A stretch of DNA of 51,947 nucleotides from Clostridiales bacterium (GTDB lineage: Bacteria > Bacillota > Clostridia > Christensenellales > UBA1242), in the NCBI GenBank assembly GCA_015069335.1, contig SVIU01000004.1, forward strand, positions 1 to 51,947, given 5' to 3'. Position 1 is the stretch's first letter, and each line of letters starts with the position of its first letter. The notes beneath the pieces were generated by a model that did not search any database, was not told where the DNA came from, and saw only the letters and a list, made by a program, of their open reading frames with translations. Positions 1 through 9,099 of the stretch are shown piece after piece. A program made the position numbers and the translations under genes.

Positions 1-31
1 ACCTCCCCCTTAAGGTAGGGGGAGGCTTTTC
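1..31. repeat. Interspersed double-hairpin repeat, copy 1 (cut by window edge)
   Basis: The stretch contains CTCCCCC-TTAAGGTA-GGGGGAG followed by CTTTT, the same second hairpin found at 25979-26053 and 33621-33685. Only the right part is present because the window begins inside it. All three copies face the same way. The G/C-only stem followed by T residues could act as a terminator on the plus strand. Confidence 0.8.
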
Positions 32-42
32 TAAAAAATGCC

Positions 43-83
43 AAAAGAAAAAGACAAACTCGGTAAAAACCATAGTTTGTCTT
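43..83 (-). terminator. Terminator of gltX
   Basis: A perfect 10-bp stem (AAGACAAACT with AGTTTGTCTT, at 51-60 and 74-83) is followed on the minus strand by a T-rich run. It lies 40 bases after the gltX stop. The same stem sequence ends hemZ near 33750. Confidence 0.75.
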
Positions 84-90
84 CAGGCTG

Positions 91-116
91 AATCGCATGT
101 AATATGCGATTTTTTT
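91..116 (+). terminator. Plus-strand terminator
   Basis: AATCGCAT and ATGCGATT form an 8-bp stem around a 5-base loop, followed by seven T residues on the plus strand. It would end a transcript entering from the left, or shield gltX from antisense reading. Confidence 0.6.
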
Positions 117-123
117 GTGCAAA

Positions 124-1584
124 TTATTGAGCCAAACGTTCTATACATCTGTTTATTCTTTTTAAACTTTCTGCTTTGCCAAGTAGGTATAACATTTCTG
201 CCCCGCCACCAGGTGTGATTGTTTGACCAGTAACACCAATGCGTAGTGGCCACATTGTTTTGCCAATCTTATATTCTTTTAAAGTTGTGTAATCTTGAAT
301 TAATGTATTCAAATTTTCAACTGACCAATCTTGCGTGTTTTGCAAAATTGGAGCAAAGTCTTTTAAAATTTCTAAGCTTTGAGCTTTGTCGAGTTTGTTC
401 TTTTTGTTTTCAAACAATGTTAAGTCAAAATCGGTGTATTCATCCAAAAATTTAAACATTGAGACAATGTCGTTAAACTTGCTTATTCTTGTTTGTGCCA
501 AAGTTGATGCAAACTCCCATTTTTCTTGCAAATATTTTGGTAAATTTACAATATACTTTTGAGAATATGCAACAAAATCTTCATGCGACATTTCATTTAT
601 ATATATTGCGTTAAACCAATCGAGTTTTTTATAATCAAATATTGCATTGGTTTTTACAACGCCTTCTATATCAAATAGTTCAACAAGTTCTTCTAGTGAA
701 AAAACTTCTCTCTCCATTCTTGGACTCCAGCCAAGAAGTGCGATATAGTTGATTATTGCCTCTTGCAAATAGCCATCTTCCAAAAGTTGAGCAAAACTAA
801 CAGCGCCATGTCTTTTTGATAATTTGCTAACTGTTCCGTCTGGGTTTTGCCCCATTATGGTTGACAAATGCACTGTTTTTGGAGTTTCCCAACCAAATGC
901 TCTATACAAAAGCTCATATTTTGGAGTTGAAGAAATGTATTCTTTGCCTCTAATTACATGAGTTATTGCCATTAAGTGATCATCTACAACATTTGCAAAG
1001 TTGTAGGTTGGCATACCGTCGCTTTTTAACAAAATTTGGTCGTCTAAAGAATCATTTTGAACGGTTACATCACCGTACACTTCATCATGAAAAGTTGTTG
1101 TGCCCTCGAGTGGCATTTTTTGACGAATTACATAAGGTTTGCCAGCTGCAAGATTTTTTTCAATTTCTTCTTTGCTTAAATTGCGACAATGACGATTATA
1201 GCCAAAAGTTTGCTCTGCTTCACCATCAGTATTCTCTTCTTTGTCATTTGTGCAGAAACAATAATAAGCATTGCCATTTTCTACCAATTGTAAAGCATAA
1301 TCCTTATATAGTGGCTTTCTTTCACTTTGAACATATGGGCCGTAATTTCCGCCAATGTCTGGACCTTCATCATGAATCATATTGGTTTGCTTTAACGTTT
1401 GATAAATAACCTCGGTTGCACCTTCTACAAAACGCTTTTGGTCGGTGTCTTCTATTCTTAAAACAAACTTGCCTTTTTCGTGTTTTGCAAACAAATAAGC
1501 ATATAGGGCTGTTCTTAAATTGCCTATATGCATATAGCCTGTTGGGCTTGGCGCAAAACGTGTTCTAACTTGTTTTTTATCCAT
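124..1584 (-). CDS. gltX: Glutamyl-tRNA synthetase
   Basis: This class I aminoacyl-tRNA synthetase charges tRNA-Glu in the cytoplasm. In lineages lacking GlnRS it also mischarges tRNA-Gln; discrimination cannot be judged here. The 486-residue protein has the family's usual length. The Rossmann-fold signature FAPSPTGYMHIGN lies at residues 10-22 (HIGH motif at 19-22). The KMSKS equivalent, KLSKRHG, lies near residue 250. The C-terminal third is the anticodon-binding helical domain. The start is supported by AAAGGAAG about 8 bases upstream. The gene is monocistronic, between its own sigma-A promoter (1612-1640) and a hairpin terminator. Confidence 0.97.
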   Translation of the reverse strand: MDKKQVRTRFAPSPTGYMHIGNLRTALYAYLFAKHEKGKFVLRIEDTDQKRFVEGATEVIYQTLKQTNMIHDEGPDIGGNYGPYVQSERKPLYKDYALQLVENGNAYYCFCTNDKEENTDGEAEQTFGYNRHCRNLSKEEIEKNLAAGKPYVIRQKMPLEGTTTFHDEVYGDVTVQNDSLDDQILLKSDGMPTYNFANVVDDHLMAITHVIRGKEYISSTPKYELLYRAFGWETPKTVHLSTIMGQNPDGTVSKLSKRHGAVSFAQLLEDGYLQEAIINYIALLGWSPRMEREVFSLEELVELFDIEGVVKTNAIFDYKKLDWFNAIYINEMSHEDFVAYSQKYIVNLPKYLQEKWEFASTLAQTRISKFNDIVSMFKFLDEYTDFDLTLFENKKNKLDKAQSLEILKDFAPILQNTQDWSVENLNTLIQDYTTLKEYKIGKTMWPLRIGVTGQTITPGGGAEMLYLLGKAESLKRINRCIERLAQ

Positions 1585-1611
1585 AAACTTCTTCCTTTAA
1601 ATAACAAAAAG

Positions 1612-1640
1612 ATTGTATTATGATTGCCATTTTTTGTCAA
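1612..1640 (-). promoter_or_regulatory. Sigma-A promoter of gltX
   Basis: On the minus strand TTGACA (1635-1640), a 17-base spacer and TACAAT (1612-1617) precede the gltX start by about 28 bases. No T-box is visible in the short leader. Confidence 0.75.
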
Positions 1641-2010
1641 GTGAATTAAGGGAAATTAGAAACAAAATCCAAGCATAAAATTATAATAATCCAAATCAAT
1701 TTTATTTTTCTTTCTTCTTTCTTATTTTTTATTTCAAAAAAATCCGAGTGCAAAGAAAAAATAAAAATTAAAAAATAAATAAGAAGAGTACCAAACAAAA
1801 AAAATCCTCACCTGGCGGTTCGGATATTTCAAGCAAAGTATTGCATACCTTAAAACAAGAAGACAAAAGCCTGACAAATATAATAATAACTGATTCGAAA
1901 GTCCCACAAAATCGCCAGTGAAGCGCGATTTTCGTTTGGTCGGATAAAGAAAAATTGCGGTCGCCAAAGCGACGCTTTTTATAAAAAAAGCGAGCCAAAA
2001 GCCCGACAAT
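1641..2010. other. Intergenic region with a chain of hairpins downstream of tRNA-Leu
   Basis: The 433 bases between gltX and the tRNA hold no convincing gene. Open frames here run through the tRNA or lack a ribosome binding site. The part nearest the tRNA carries several stems: CGGGC/GCTCG at about 1991-2005, a GTCGC/GCGAC stem near 1960-1975, and AAAATCGC/GCGATTTT at about 1909-1933. The gltX-proximal part is plain AT-rich DNA. The hairpins may be a tRNA terminator plus remnants of an element inserted downstream of the tRNA. Confidence 0.5.
1983..2005 (-). terminator. Probable terminator of tRNA-Leu
   Basis: A short CGGGC/GCTCG stem with one G-T pair is followed on the minus strand by C and seven T residues. 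It begins 13 bases after the tRNA CCA end. Confidence 0.55.
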
Positions 2011-2017
2011 TTTTCTA

Positions 2018-2103
2018 TGGTGCCGAAGGAGGGACTCGAACCCTCATGTGCTTGCGCACGGCGGATTTTGAGTCCGCTCCGTCTACCATTCCAGCACTTC
2101 GGC
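2018..2103 (-). tRNA. tRNA-Leu (anticodon CAA)
   Basis: The minus strand folds as an 86-nt cloverleaf. The acceptor stem is GCCGAAG with CTTCGGC, the discriminator is A and the 3' CCA is encoded. The anticodon stem GCGGA/TCCGC encloses the loop CTCAAAA, so the anticodon is CAA and it reads UUG. The long variable arm (GTGC...GCAC) is typical of leucine tRNAs, and the T loop contains GGTTCGAGTCC. It has its own promoter at 2123-2151. Confidence 0.97.
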
Positions 2104-2122
2104 ATATTTAAAATACTTGTGT

Positions 2123-2151
2123 ATAATAGCATATTATTTTGCTTATTGCAA
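2123..2151 (-). promoter_or_regulatory. Sigma-A promoter of tRNA-Leu
   Basis: TTGCAA (2146-2151), a 17-base spacer and TATTAT (2123-2128) lie on the minus strand, about 20 bases before the mature tRNA 5' end. Confidence 0.75.
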
Positions 2152-2170
2152 GTATTTTTTAATATTTGTG

Positions 2171-3604
2171 TTAATTCTTTTTAACAAATTTTTCAAAATG
2201 TTTAATTAGCGACTTTTTGGCAAAATCGGTGTTAACATACGCAAGCCACTTTAATTCTGCAATGTTTAAAATGTTGCCCTCATCATCTCTTTCGTTAAAA
2301 ATGGTTACTTGATCGCCGTCGGTGAGTTTTGTGTGTGGTGGGAATTTGGTTTTTCCATTATTGATTAACGCATACTTAAACCCAAAGCCTATATCTTTAT
2401 GAATTTTAAAAGCAAAGTCAAGCACTGTGCTATCTTTTGGCATATGTTTTATTTCACCCGAGCGAGTTATTACTTTAATGTATTCGGTTTGAATGTTGTG
2501 CGTGTCTTCTTCGGCTATAAACGTGTTAAACTGGCCGTCTAGTGTGCCAATCATTTTGGTTACGTATTCGCTTAATGTCATAATGTAAAGCCTGTATTTG
2601 TTTCGGTAGTAGTCCATAATAACAAAATATGGCTCGCCAGCAACATCAATTTTTGCGTCTATGATTTTGATTTTTGTGATTTTGTGTTGCATATTTTTTA
2701 CAACATCATTAACCGTTGATTTTACATCACCCCTGCAAATTAAATATATGTTATAGTTGGAAACTTTTAGTATTGTTCCTTGAGAAATATGCTTTATATC
2801 TGCATTTTTTGATATGGTGGTTATGTCGCTGTAAACCTGATTTTGTAAGATATCTTCACACCTTATGTCATAAACACCTGTGGTTGCCAAGGCACTCCTA
2901 AAAACATTTATAATGTTTTCAATATTTTTTTGGTTGGAATTGTGATATTCGTCATAATGTTTAAACAAAGCACAATCATTAATATTATATATTATCTTAA
3001 AGCATTCATTTGAAATTTGTTGATAAAAATATTCTGCCTTTAAAATTTTTGCAATTGGCAAAATCCATTGCTCGGTTTCTCTAACCTTATTTAATTGCTT
3101 TGACCTATCAAATATGCCTATTGTTCTTAAATTGTGCAATCTATCGGCAAATTTAATACAAAATGCCAACTGATTTTTTTTGCCAAATTGAATAAGTTTG
3201 TTAAACGTTTGCTCCTCGGCTGACATTTTTATAAAGTTTTCATCCTCAAAAATAGAGTCGTTGTTAAACTCATAGTTTTCAGTTTCTATTGCACTGACCG
3301 CGTCAACCAATTCGGCAGTTCTCAAGTTAAAGTCTTTGGCTATTTGTTCAACTGTCATGCCGCAATCCTCAACCACGTCATGAAGTAGTCCCGCAGAAAC
3401 AACATCTTCATCAAAGCCAAGGTCTGCAAGAATTATTGCCACCTCTAGCGGGTGCTTTATATATGGCTCGCCACTTTTTCGCACTTGACCGCTATGCAAT
3501 AAATTTGCACAAACAAATGCCTTTTCTACAATTTTGGTGTTTATTTTGTTGTTTTTTAGCGTTAATAACAAATGCTTGTATTGGCTTTCAATTGCATCAA
3601 ACAT
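2171..3604 (-). CDS. RSH-family HD hydrolase with TGS domain, synthetase domain unrecognisable
   Basis: The 477-residue protein begins with an HD phosphohydrolase domain like that of Rel/SpoT, which removes pyrophosphate from (p)ppGpp. Visible motifs are HSGQVRKSGEPYIKHP at about residues 37-52, the HD signature LLHDVVED (H75, D76, E79, D80) and KFADRLHNLRT (D154, N158). Residues about 200-370 occupy the place of the (p)ppGpp synthetase, but I find no RFKDY, no YQSIHT and no EIQIRT. A TGS domain follows at about 375-440, then the protein ends. The zinc-finger and ACT domains of full-length Rel (about 730 residues) are missing. The start has an excellent site (AAAGGAGG) and overlaps the upstream XRE gene by 8 bases, so translation is likely coupled. 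Family assignment is firm; a hydrolase-only activity is inferred. Confidence 0.85.
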   Translation of the reverse strand: MFDAIESQYKHLLLTLKNNKINTKIVEKAFVCANLLHSGQVRKSGEPYIKHPLEVAIILADLGFDEDVVSAGLLHDVVEDCGMTVEQIAKDFNLRTAELVDAVSAIETENYEFNNDSIFEDENFIKMSAEEQTFNKLIQFGKKNQLAFCIKFADRLHNLRTIGIFDRSKQLNKVRETEQWILPIAKILKAEYFYQQISNECFKIIYNINDCALFKHYDEYHNSNQKNIENIINVFRSALATTGVYDIRCEDILQNQVYSDITTISKNADIKHISQGTILKVSNYNIYLICRGDVKSTVNDVVKNMQHKITKIKIIDAKIDVAGEPYFVIMDYYRNKYRLYIMTLSEYVTKMIGTLDGQFNTFIAEEDTHNIQTEYIKVITRSGEIKHMPKDSTVLDFAFKIHKDIGFGFKYALINNGKTKFPPHTKLTDGDQVTIFNERDDEGNILNIAELKWLAYVNTDFAKKSLIKHFEKFVKKN

Positions 3605-4550
3605 TGATACCCTCCTTTAAAAGACGATATACAACATCATCTTCATAATTGGAGATTTTGCCAATTCTAAACATATTTGCTTCGGTTACTTCGGTAAAAT
3701 AGTAGTTTAAGCGATTTTCTATTAGTGATAATTTTTGCTCTTCATCCAACTCTTTTAAAAGAGCGTTTTTGTCAATGTACAAGCGTTTAAAAAGCGAAAC
3801 AAGTTCTTTTGCTTCGTCAATCATATCAACTTCAGCATAGTCAAGGCTTAGTGAGTTGTACAACTCGCCATCAGTTTTGTCTATTAATCTTCTAGAAATA
3901 ATAATATACTGCAAGCATGGGTTATGCTCTCTGCCTTTTGAAACCGAATTTATTGTTCCAAGACCACCCAAATATTCATTTTTTAACATTGGATTGTTTA
4001 AAATGATGTACGCCTCGTCATCTTTGCCAAAATTTTTAAGCGATATAAAAATGTTGTAGGCGTTTGTGTGAATTTCTCCTTCATAAGAGTTTTTATTGTT
4101 TTTATAATTTTGCATTATTTCTTGTTCACTGCTTGAATTCAAAGTTTTTAAAAGCTTTACAGCCTCATAACGCTCTTTTAAAAGCAAAGCATAAACTTTG
4201 TATTCGTTGCCAATTTTTAATACACTTAAAACACCATAATGCAAAGTGTTTTTTGCATTTACGTGAATTTCACCTTTGTAGGAACTATTGTTGTAATAAT
4301 ACATCAAATAGTTGCCAACATAGGTTGAATAATCGATGTCGTCGCTATCGTTTATGTGAGAAAATAAAAAGTCGTCAATACTAACATTAAAAGCATTTTT
4401 AAGTGCAATTAAAAATTGAATTGACGGCTCGCTACCCTTTGTTAAATAATTATTGATGCTTGATTGAGAAAAGCCGGTTTTATCGGCTACATATTTTTGA
4501 GAATATTTGTTTGTTAAAACTCTTAAATTTTGAGAGAAAAAATTTTCCAT
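3597..4550 (-). CDS. XRE-family transcriptional regulator with long C-terminal domain
   Basis: The protein is 317 residues from the start chosen at 4550, which has AAAGGA 7 bases upstream; a 23-codon extension has no such site. Residues about 8-60 form a helix-turn-helix (KYVADKTGFSQSSINNYL...). The rest is a helical, polar region of unknown function, possibly TPR-like. Its TGA stop overlaps the ATG of the HD-TGS hydrolase gene, so the pair form a two-gene operon from a TTGACA-18-TATAAT promoter. The regulator may therefore set the hydrolase level, but no operator was recognised. The target and ligand are unknown. Confidence 0.8.
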   Translation of the reverse strand: MENFFSQNLRVLTNKYSQKYVADKTGFSQSSINNYLTKGSEPSIQFLIALKNAFNVSIDDFLFSHINDSDDIDYSTYVGNYLMYYYNNSSYKGEIHVNAKNTLHYGVLSVLKIGNEYKVYALLLKERYEAVKLLKTLNSSSEQEIMQNYKNNKNSYEGEIHTNAYNIFISLKNFGKDDEAYIILNNPMLKNEYLGGLGTINSVSKGREHNPCLQYIIISRRLIDKTDGELYNSLSLDYAEVDMIDEAKELVSLFKRLYIDKNALLKELDEEQKLSLIENRLNYYFTEVTEANMFRIGKISNYEDDVVYRLLKEGINV

Positions 4551-4577
4551 AATTTTGTCCTTTTTGATTATGTAAAC

Positions 4578-4607
4578 ATTATATATATCTCGCACATAGT
4601 TTGTCAA
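4578..4607 (-). promoter_or_regulatory. Sigma-A promoter of the XRE/RSH-hydrolase operon
   Basis: TTGACA (4602-4607), an 18-base spacer and TATAAT (4578-4583) lie upstream of the XRE gene on the minus strand. The -35 abuts the terminator hairpin at 4611-4654. Confidence 0.7.
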
Positions 4608-4610
4608 CAA

Positions 4611-4654
4611 AAAAATCACAATTCTGGTATAAAAATTTAGAATAGTGATTTTTT
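4611..4654. terminator. Terminator downstream of gap
   Basis: AAAAATCAC-A-ATTCT pairs with AGAAT-A-GTGATTTTT around a loop of about 13 bases, leaving one internal mismatch. Runs of A on one side and T on the other make it usable on both strands. It is 32 bases beyond the gap stop codon. Confidence 0.65.
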
Positions 4655-4686
4655 GAATTTATTATAATAATAATTGATTTATAAAA

Positions 4687-6537
<1,851 letters not shown>

Positions 6538-6538
<1 letters not shown>

Positions 6539-6966
6539 TATATCTCCTTAAGCTTTCTGATTCTTCTAAGGTGTCTGCCACCCTCAAAATTTGTAGTTAA
6601 AAATTCTTTTATTATTCTTATTGCTTTTGTTTTGTTTAAATATCTGCCAGGCAAAACCAAAACATTTGCATCATTATGCTTTCTTGCAAGGCAAGCAAAA
6701 CCAACCGTTGTGCAAAGTGCCGCTCTGATTTTTGGATTTTTGTTGGCAGCAATGCTCATCCCAATGCCCGTTCCACAAAAATAAATGCCAATATTGTTGG
6801 AATTTTCTAAAACTTTGGCGTTGCCCGCTTTTACATAATCTGGATAGTCAACACTCTCGGTTGAATAAGTGCCAACATCAATTGTTGTAATGTTTTCTTT
6901 ATTAAAAAATTCTTTAATTTCTTCTTTTAAGGTATAACCAGCGTGGTCGCATGCAAGAATAATCAT
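6538..6966 (-). CDS. rpiB: Ribose-5-phosphate isomerase B / LacAB family
   Basis: The enzyme interconverts ribose 5-phosphate and ribulose 5-phosphate in the pentose phosphate pathway. The start is placed at 6966 because AAAGGAG lies just upstream and the protein then begins MIILACDHAGY like other RpiB proteins; 72 upstream codons read as non-coding. The 142-residue product contains the CGTGIGMSIAANK loop with catalytic Cys and Thr, and RKHNDANVLVLPGRYL. Its stop overlaps the next ATG (TAATG), giving translational coupling to the GT2-like gene and then gap. Confidence 0.93.
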
Positions 6967-7023
6967 AACAACTCCTTTATTAAAGATTATCACAATATGT
7001 AAAAAAATTAAAACAATTTTAAC

Positions 7024-7049
7024 ACTTTTAATAAAAATATCATAAAGTA
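7024..7049 (+). promoter_or_regulatory. Possible sigma-K-type promoter
   Basis: AC (7024-7025), a 15-base spacer and CATAAAGTA (7041-7049, fitting CATANNNTA) match the sigma-K pattern known from Bacillus, about 23 bases before the GGAGGTG site of the downstream gene. The motif is short, so a chance match is quite possible. Confidence 0.35.
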
Positions 7050-7081
7050 TATTGAAAAAAACAAAACTTTTGGAGGTGAAA

Positions 7082-7771
7082 ATGTCTTTTTTTATTAATA
7101 ACAATAATACCAACAGGCCCGGGCCAATTTGTGGCAATGTCACAAATGGATTATGTGAAAAAACACTGATTGAAACAAACAAGGTTTTTGATGCCTGCCT
7201 AACCCAAACAACCGAAACAGGCTTGGTTATTACAACAGCTGATTATTCGCCAGCAGATCCTGCAACCCCACTAACATATGTGTCTGCAGAATCAAGCACC
7301 ACAACTCCAGCAACCATAACAGATGTTGTGATTACTAGGTTAACCGACAAGCCAAATTTTGCAAATGTTACAGGAACGGTAACAATTCCTTTGATAGTAA
7401 CATATAGAGATGCAAATGGCGTAACAGGTACTGCAACATCAACTATTACTTATCCAGTTAACACAACTCTTTATGTGCCACAGCCATCTTTAAATCCGGT
7501 TACAATTGAAGTTTCTGCCTTGTTTAGAAGTTCAATTGGCACATATACGGCAGAAAACACATTTACTATAACTGGTTGTTTGCAAATTATTGTAAAGGTT
7601 GTTTCTGAAGTTCTATTATTAATACCGTCGTATGGATATCCTATTATTCCACCTTGCCAAGTTTGCGAAAACGCCATCTGCCCAAATATTTTTGATCAGC
7701 CGATATTCCCAACATCGTTGCGTCCAAATCAAATAAATTCGATTATTTCAAACAATTTAAACAATAACTAA
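7082..7771 (+). CDS. Uncharacterised Thr/Asn-rich protein, possibly spore-surface
   Basis: The start at 7082 follows a strong GGAGGTG site and gives 229 residues. The N-terminus is poly-Asn, followed by a compact cysteine segment (ICGNVTNGLCEKTLIETNKV, then DACLTQ). A Thr/Ala/Val-rich beta-strand-like region and a second cysteine pair (PPCQVCENAICPN) near the end come next. There is no signal peptide or membrane anchor. Cys-flanked, Asn/Thr-rich proteins without an export signal are common among Clostridial spore-layer proteins, and a sigma-K-like box lies upstream; both points are suggestive only. A strong terminator follows immediately. No function is assigned. Confidence 0.75.
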   Translation: MSFFINNNNTNRPGPICGNVTNGLCEKTLIETNKVFDACLTQTTETGLVITTADYSPADPATPLTYVSAESSTTTPATITDVVITRLTDKPNFANVTGTVTIPLIVTYRDANGVTGTATSTITYPVNTTLYVPQPSLNPVTIEVSALFRSSIGTYTAENTFTITGCLQIIVKVVSEVLLLIPSYGYPIIPPCQVCENAICPNIFDQPIFPTSLRPNQINSIISNNLNNN

Positions 7772-7776
7772 AATAT

Positions 7777-7811
7777 AAAAATCTCAAAGAAAAATTCTTT
7801 GAGATTTTTTA
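7777..7811. terminator. Bidirectional terminator between convergent genes
   Basis: A 15-bp stem (AAAAATCTCAAAGAA with TTCTTTGAGATTTTT) and a tiny loop, with A and T runs at the ends, sits between the converging genes ending at 7771 and 7834. Confidence 0.9.
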
Positions 7812-7833
7812 ATTAGAACTTGTAAAATTAAAA

Positions 7834-8982
7834 CTACCTTTCCATTCCACCATCAGCTTCTTTATGCGGTTCGGCAGATTGGTTTTTGATTCTATTTTTT
7901 AAATGGAATAAATCTTTGCCATTTATAGACCCCATAAGCTCACCCAATGAAGACCCCTGTTCATTAGAATTTTGGGGCTTTGTAGGCTTAGTTTGAGTTA
8001 TTGGTGGCTTAAATTGTTTAGCTGGCCTTGGATTGCGTGCTAATTTATTATTTGATTTTTCATCTTTAGGTTTTTTTGAATCAGAATCTGATTTCTTTGC
8101 TTTATCATCCTTTTTTTTGTCATCCTTTTTTTTATCGTCTTTCTTTTTATCATCCTTTTTTTTGTCTTTAGCTTTATCTTTTTTCTTATCATCACCGCCT
8201 GCCGATTTTGAAGTGACATTTTTAGGTGCAGCTACAGGTATTTTTGTTGATAATCTGTTAGACAAATATTCTTTTTGCAGCTCTTCCATTCTTTGTGCTA
8301 TTTTGCCATTAAAGAGAGCGTTATTTTCTATAAGCAACATATCAAGCATCAACTTTAACTTAAACCAATATTTTTCATCTTTAGAATCAAATTTAAACGA
8401 CTTTATTTGATTTTGAAATTCTTGATATAATTTTGTACCATATTCGCCAGACATTTTGACATATGACAACATTTTTAAGACGTATTCCCTATCTTTATCT
8501 TTTAAAGCGGAAATTAAATATTTGAACAATTTGTCATCATCGGTAACTTTTTTTAACAATTTTGTCAAGTTTGAATTAGAAAGATCAATACCCTCCGAAT
8601 CATCCCTTAAAAATAAATTAAATGTTTTTTTAATCTGTTCAAAAGTTTGAGGCGTTTTTTCTAATACAATTGAAGAAATGCCTGTTACCATTTCTTTACT
8701 TATAAAGCCAAGATTGCCTTTTTCAACAAGAAATAAGGCTGCCCTAACTTTGTTTTCTTCTCCATCTTGCCTATATATAACAAAATTATATGTATACGAA
8801 CCAACAGTGGCAACTGCTGTAATTTTGTCTTGCATATAGTCAGTAATAACCTTTTTTGCTTTTAAAAGTTCTTCCTTAATATCGTCACTAATGGTATAGT
8901 TTCCGTCAGAATTAAAGCTACCCAACAAATGACTAGCTTGTGCATCTATGTTATATAATCCATTAAGATATTCTTGATTCAT
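7834..8982 (-). CDS. Uncharacterised protein with Lys/Asp-rich tandem repeat
   Basis: The first ATG in the frame is at 8982 (382 residues); the 30 codons before it are readable only from a TTG. Residues about 1-255 look globular, mixed helix and strand, with no signal peptide. Then come KDKKKDDKKKDDKKKDDKKK repeats (about 265-300) and a Pro/Lys/Asn-rich, probably disordered tail. The repeat has a 15-base period in DNA. No Shine-Dalgarno sequence is present; a TATAAT box ends only 6 bases before the ATG, implying a leaderless mRNA. I recognise no family. The charged tail could bind nucleic acid or membrane. Confidence 0.75.
   Translation of the reverse strand: MNQEYLNGLYNIDAQASHLLGSFNSDGNYTISDDIKEELLKAKKVITDYMQDKITAVATVGSYTYNFVIYRQDGEENKVRAALFLVEKGNLGFISKEMVTGISSIVLEKTPQTFEQIKKTFNLFLRDDSEGIDLSNSNLTKLLKKVTDDDKLFKYLISALKDKDREYVLKMLSYVKMSGEYGTKLYQEFQNQIKSFKFDSKDEKYWFKLKLMLDMLLIENNALFNGKIAQRMEELQKEYLSNRLSTKIPVAAPKNVTSKSAGGDDKKKDKAKDKKKDDKKKDDKKKDDKKKDDKAKKSDSDSKKPKDEKSNNKLARNPRPAKQFKPPITQTKPTKPQNSNEQGSSLGELMGSINGKDLFHLKNRIKNQSAEPHKEADGGMER
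8099..8197. repeat. 15-base-period tandem repeat encoding DDKKK units
   Basis: Repeated A-rich units (T-rich as written on the plus strand) coding for Asp-Asp-Lys-Lys-Lys follow one another about five times with small changes. Such runs expand and contract by replication slippage, so the tail length may vary between strains. The plus-strand Ser/Phe/Leu-rich reading frame across it is a shadow. Confidence 0.75.
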
Positions 8983-8988
8983 ACTTTT

Positions 8989-9017
8989 ATTATAATTTAT
9001 ATTGTCAAAAATTGCAA
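8989..9017 (-). promoter_or_regulatory. Sigma-A promoter giving a leaderless mRNA
   Basis: TTGCAA (9012-9017), a 17-base spacer and TATAAT (8989-8994) end 6 bases before the ATG at 8982. Initiation at the usual distance would place the transcript 5' end at or next to the A of the ATG. Confidence 0.6.
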
Positions 9018-9060
9018 GTGTTTTAAATATTTTAGAATTTAATTGTTCAATAAAAGACAC

Positions 9061-9092
9061 AAAAAAACACAAGTGTTCAAACCTGTGTTTTT
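9061..9092 (-). terminator. Terminator of the rplU-prp-rpmA operon
   Basis: AAAACACAGGT pairs with ACTTGTGTTTT on the minus strand (one G-U pair) and is followed by T residues, 8 bases after the rpmA stop. Confidence 0.85.
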
Positions 9093-9099
9093 GATTTAA

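Noticed and set aside
966..1409. Plus-strand Cys/His-rich frame inside gltX
   Set aside because: Antisense shadow of a clear glutamyl-tRNA synthetase gene.
1734..2132. 132-codon open frame on the minus strand
   Set aside because: It reads straight through tRNA-Leu(CAA) and the hairpins after it and has no ribosome binding site.
6967..7182. 72-codon N-terminal extension of rpiB with a hydrophobic segment
   Set aside because: RpiB homology and AAAGGAG both begin at 6966; the extension overlaps the promoter region of the divergent gene.
8033..8410. Plus-strand Ser/Phe/Leu-rich frame resembling a membrane protein
   Set aside because: It is the antisense of the Lys/Asp tandem repeat; its composition is explained by that repeat.
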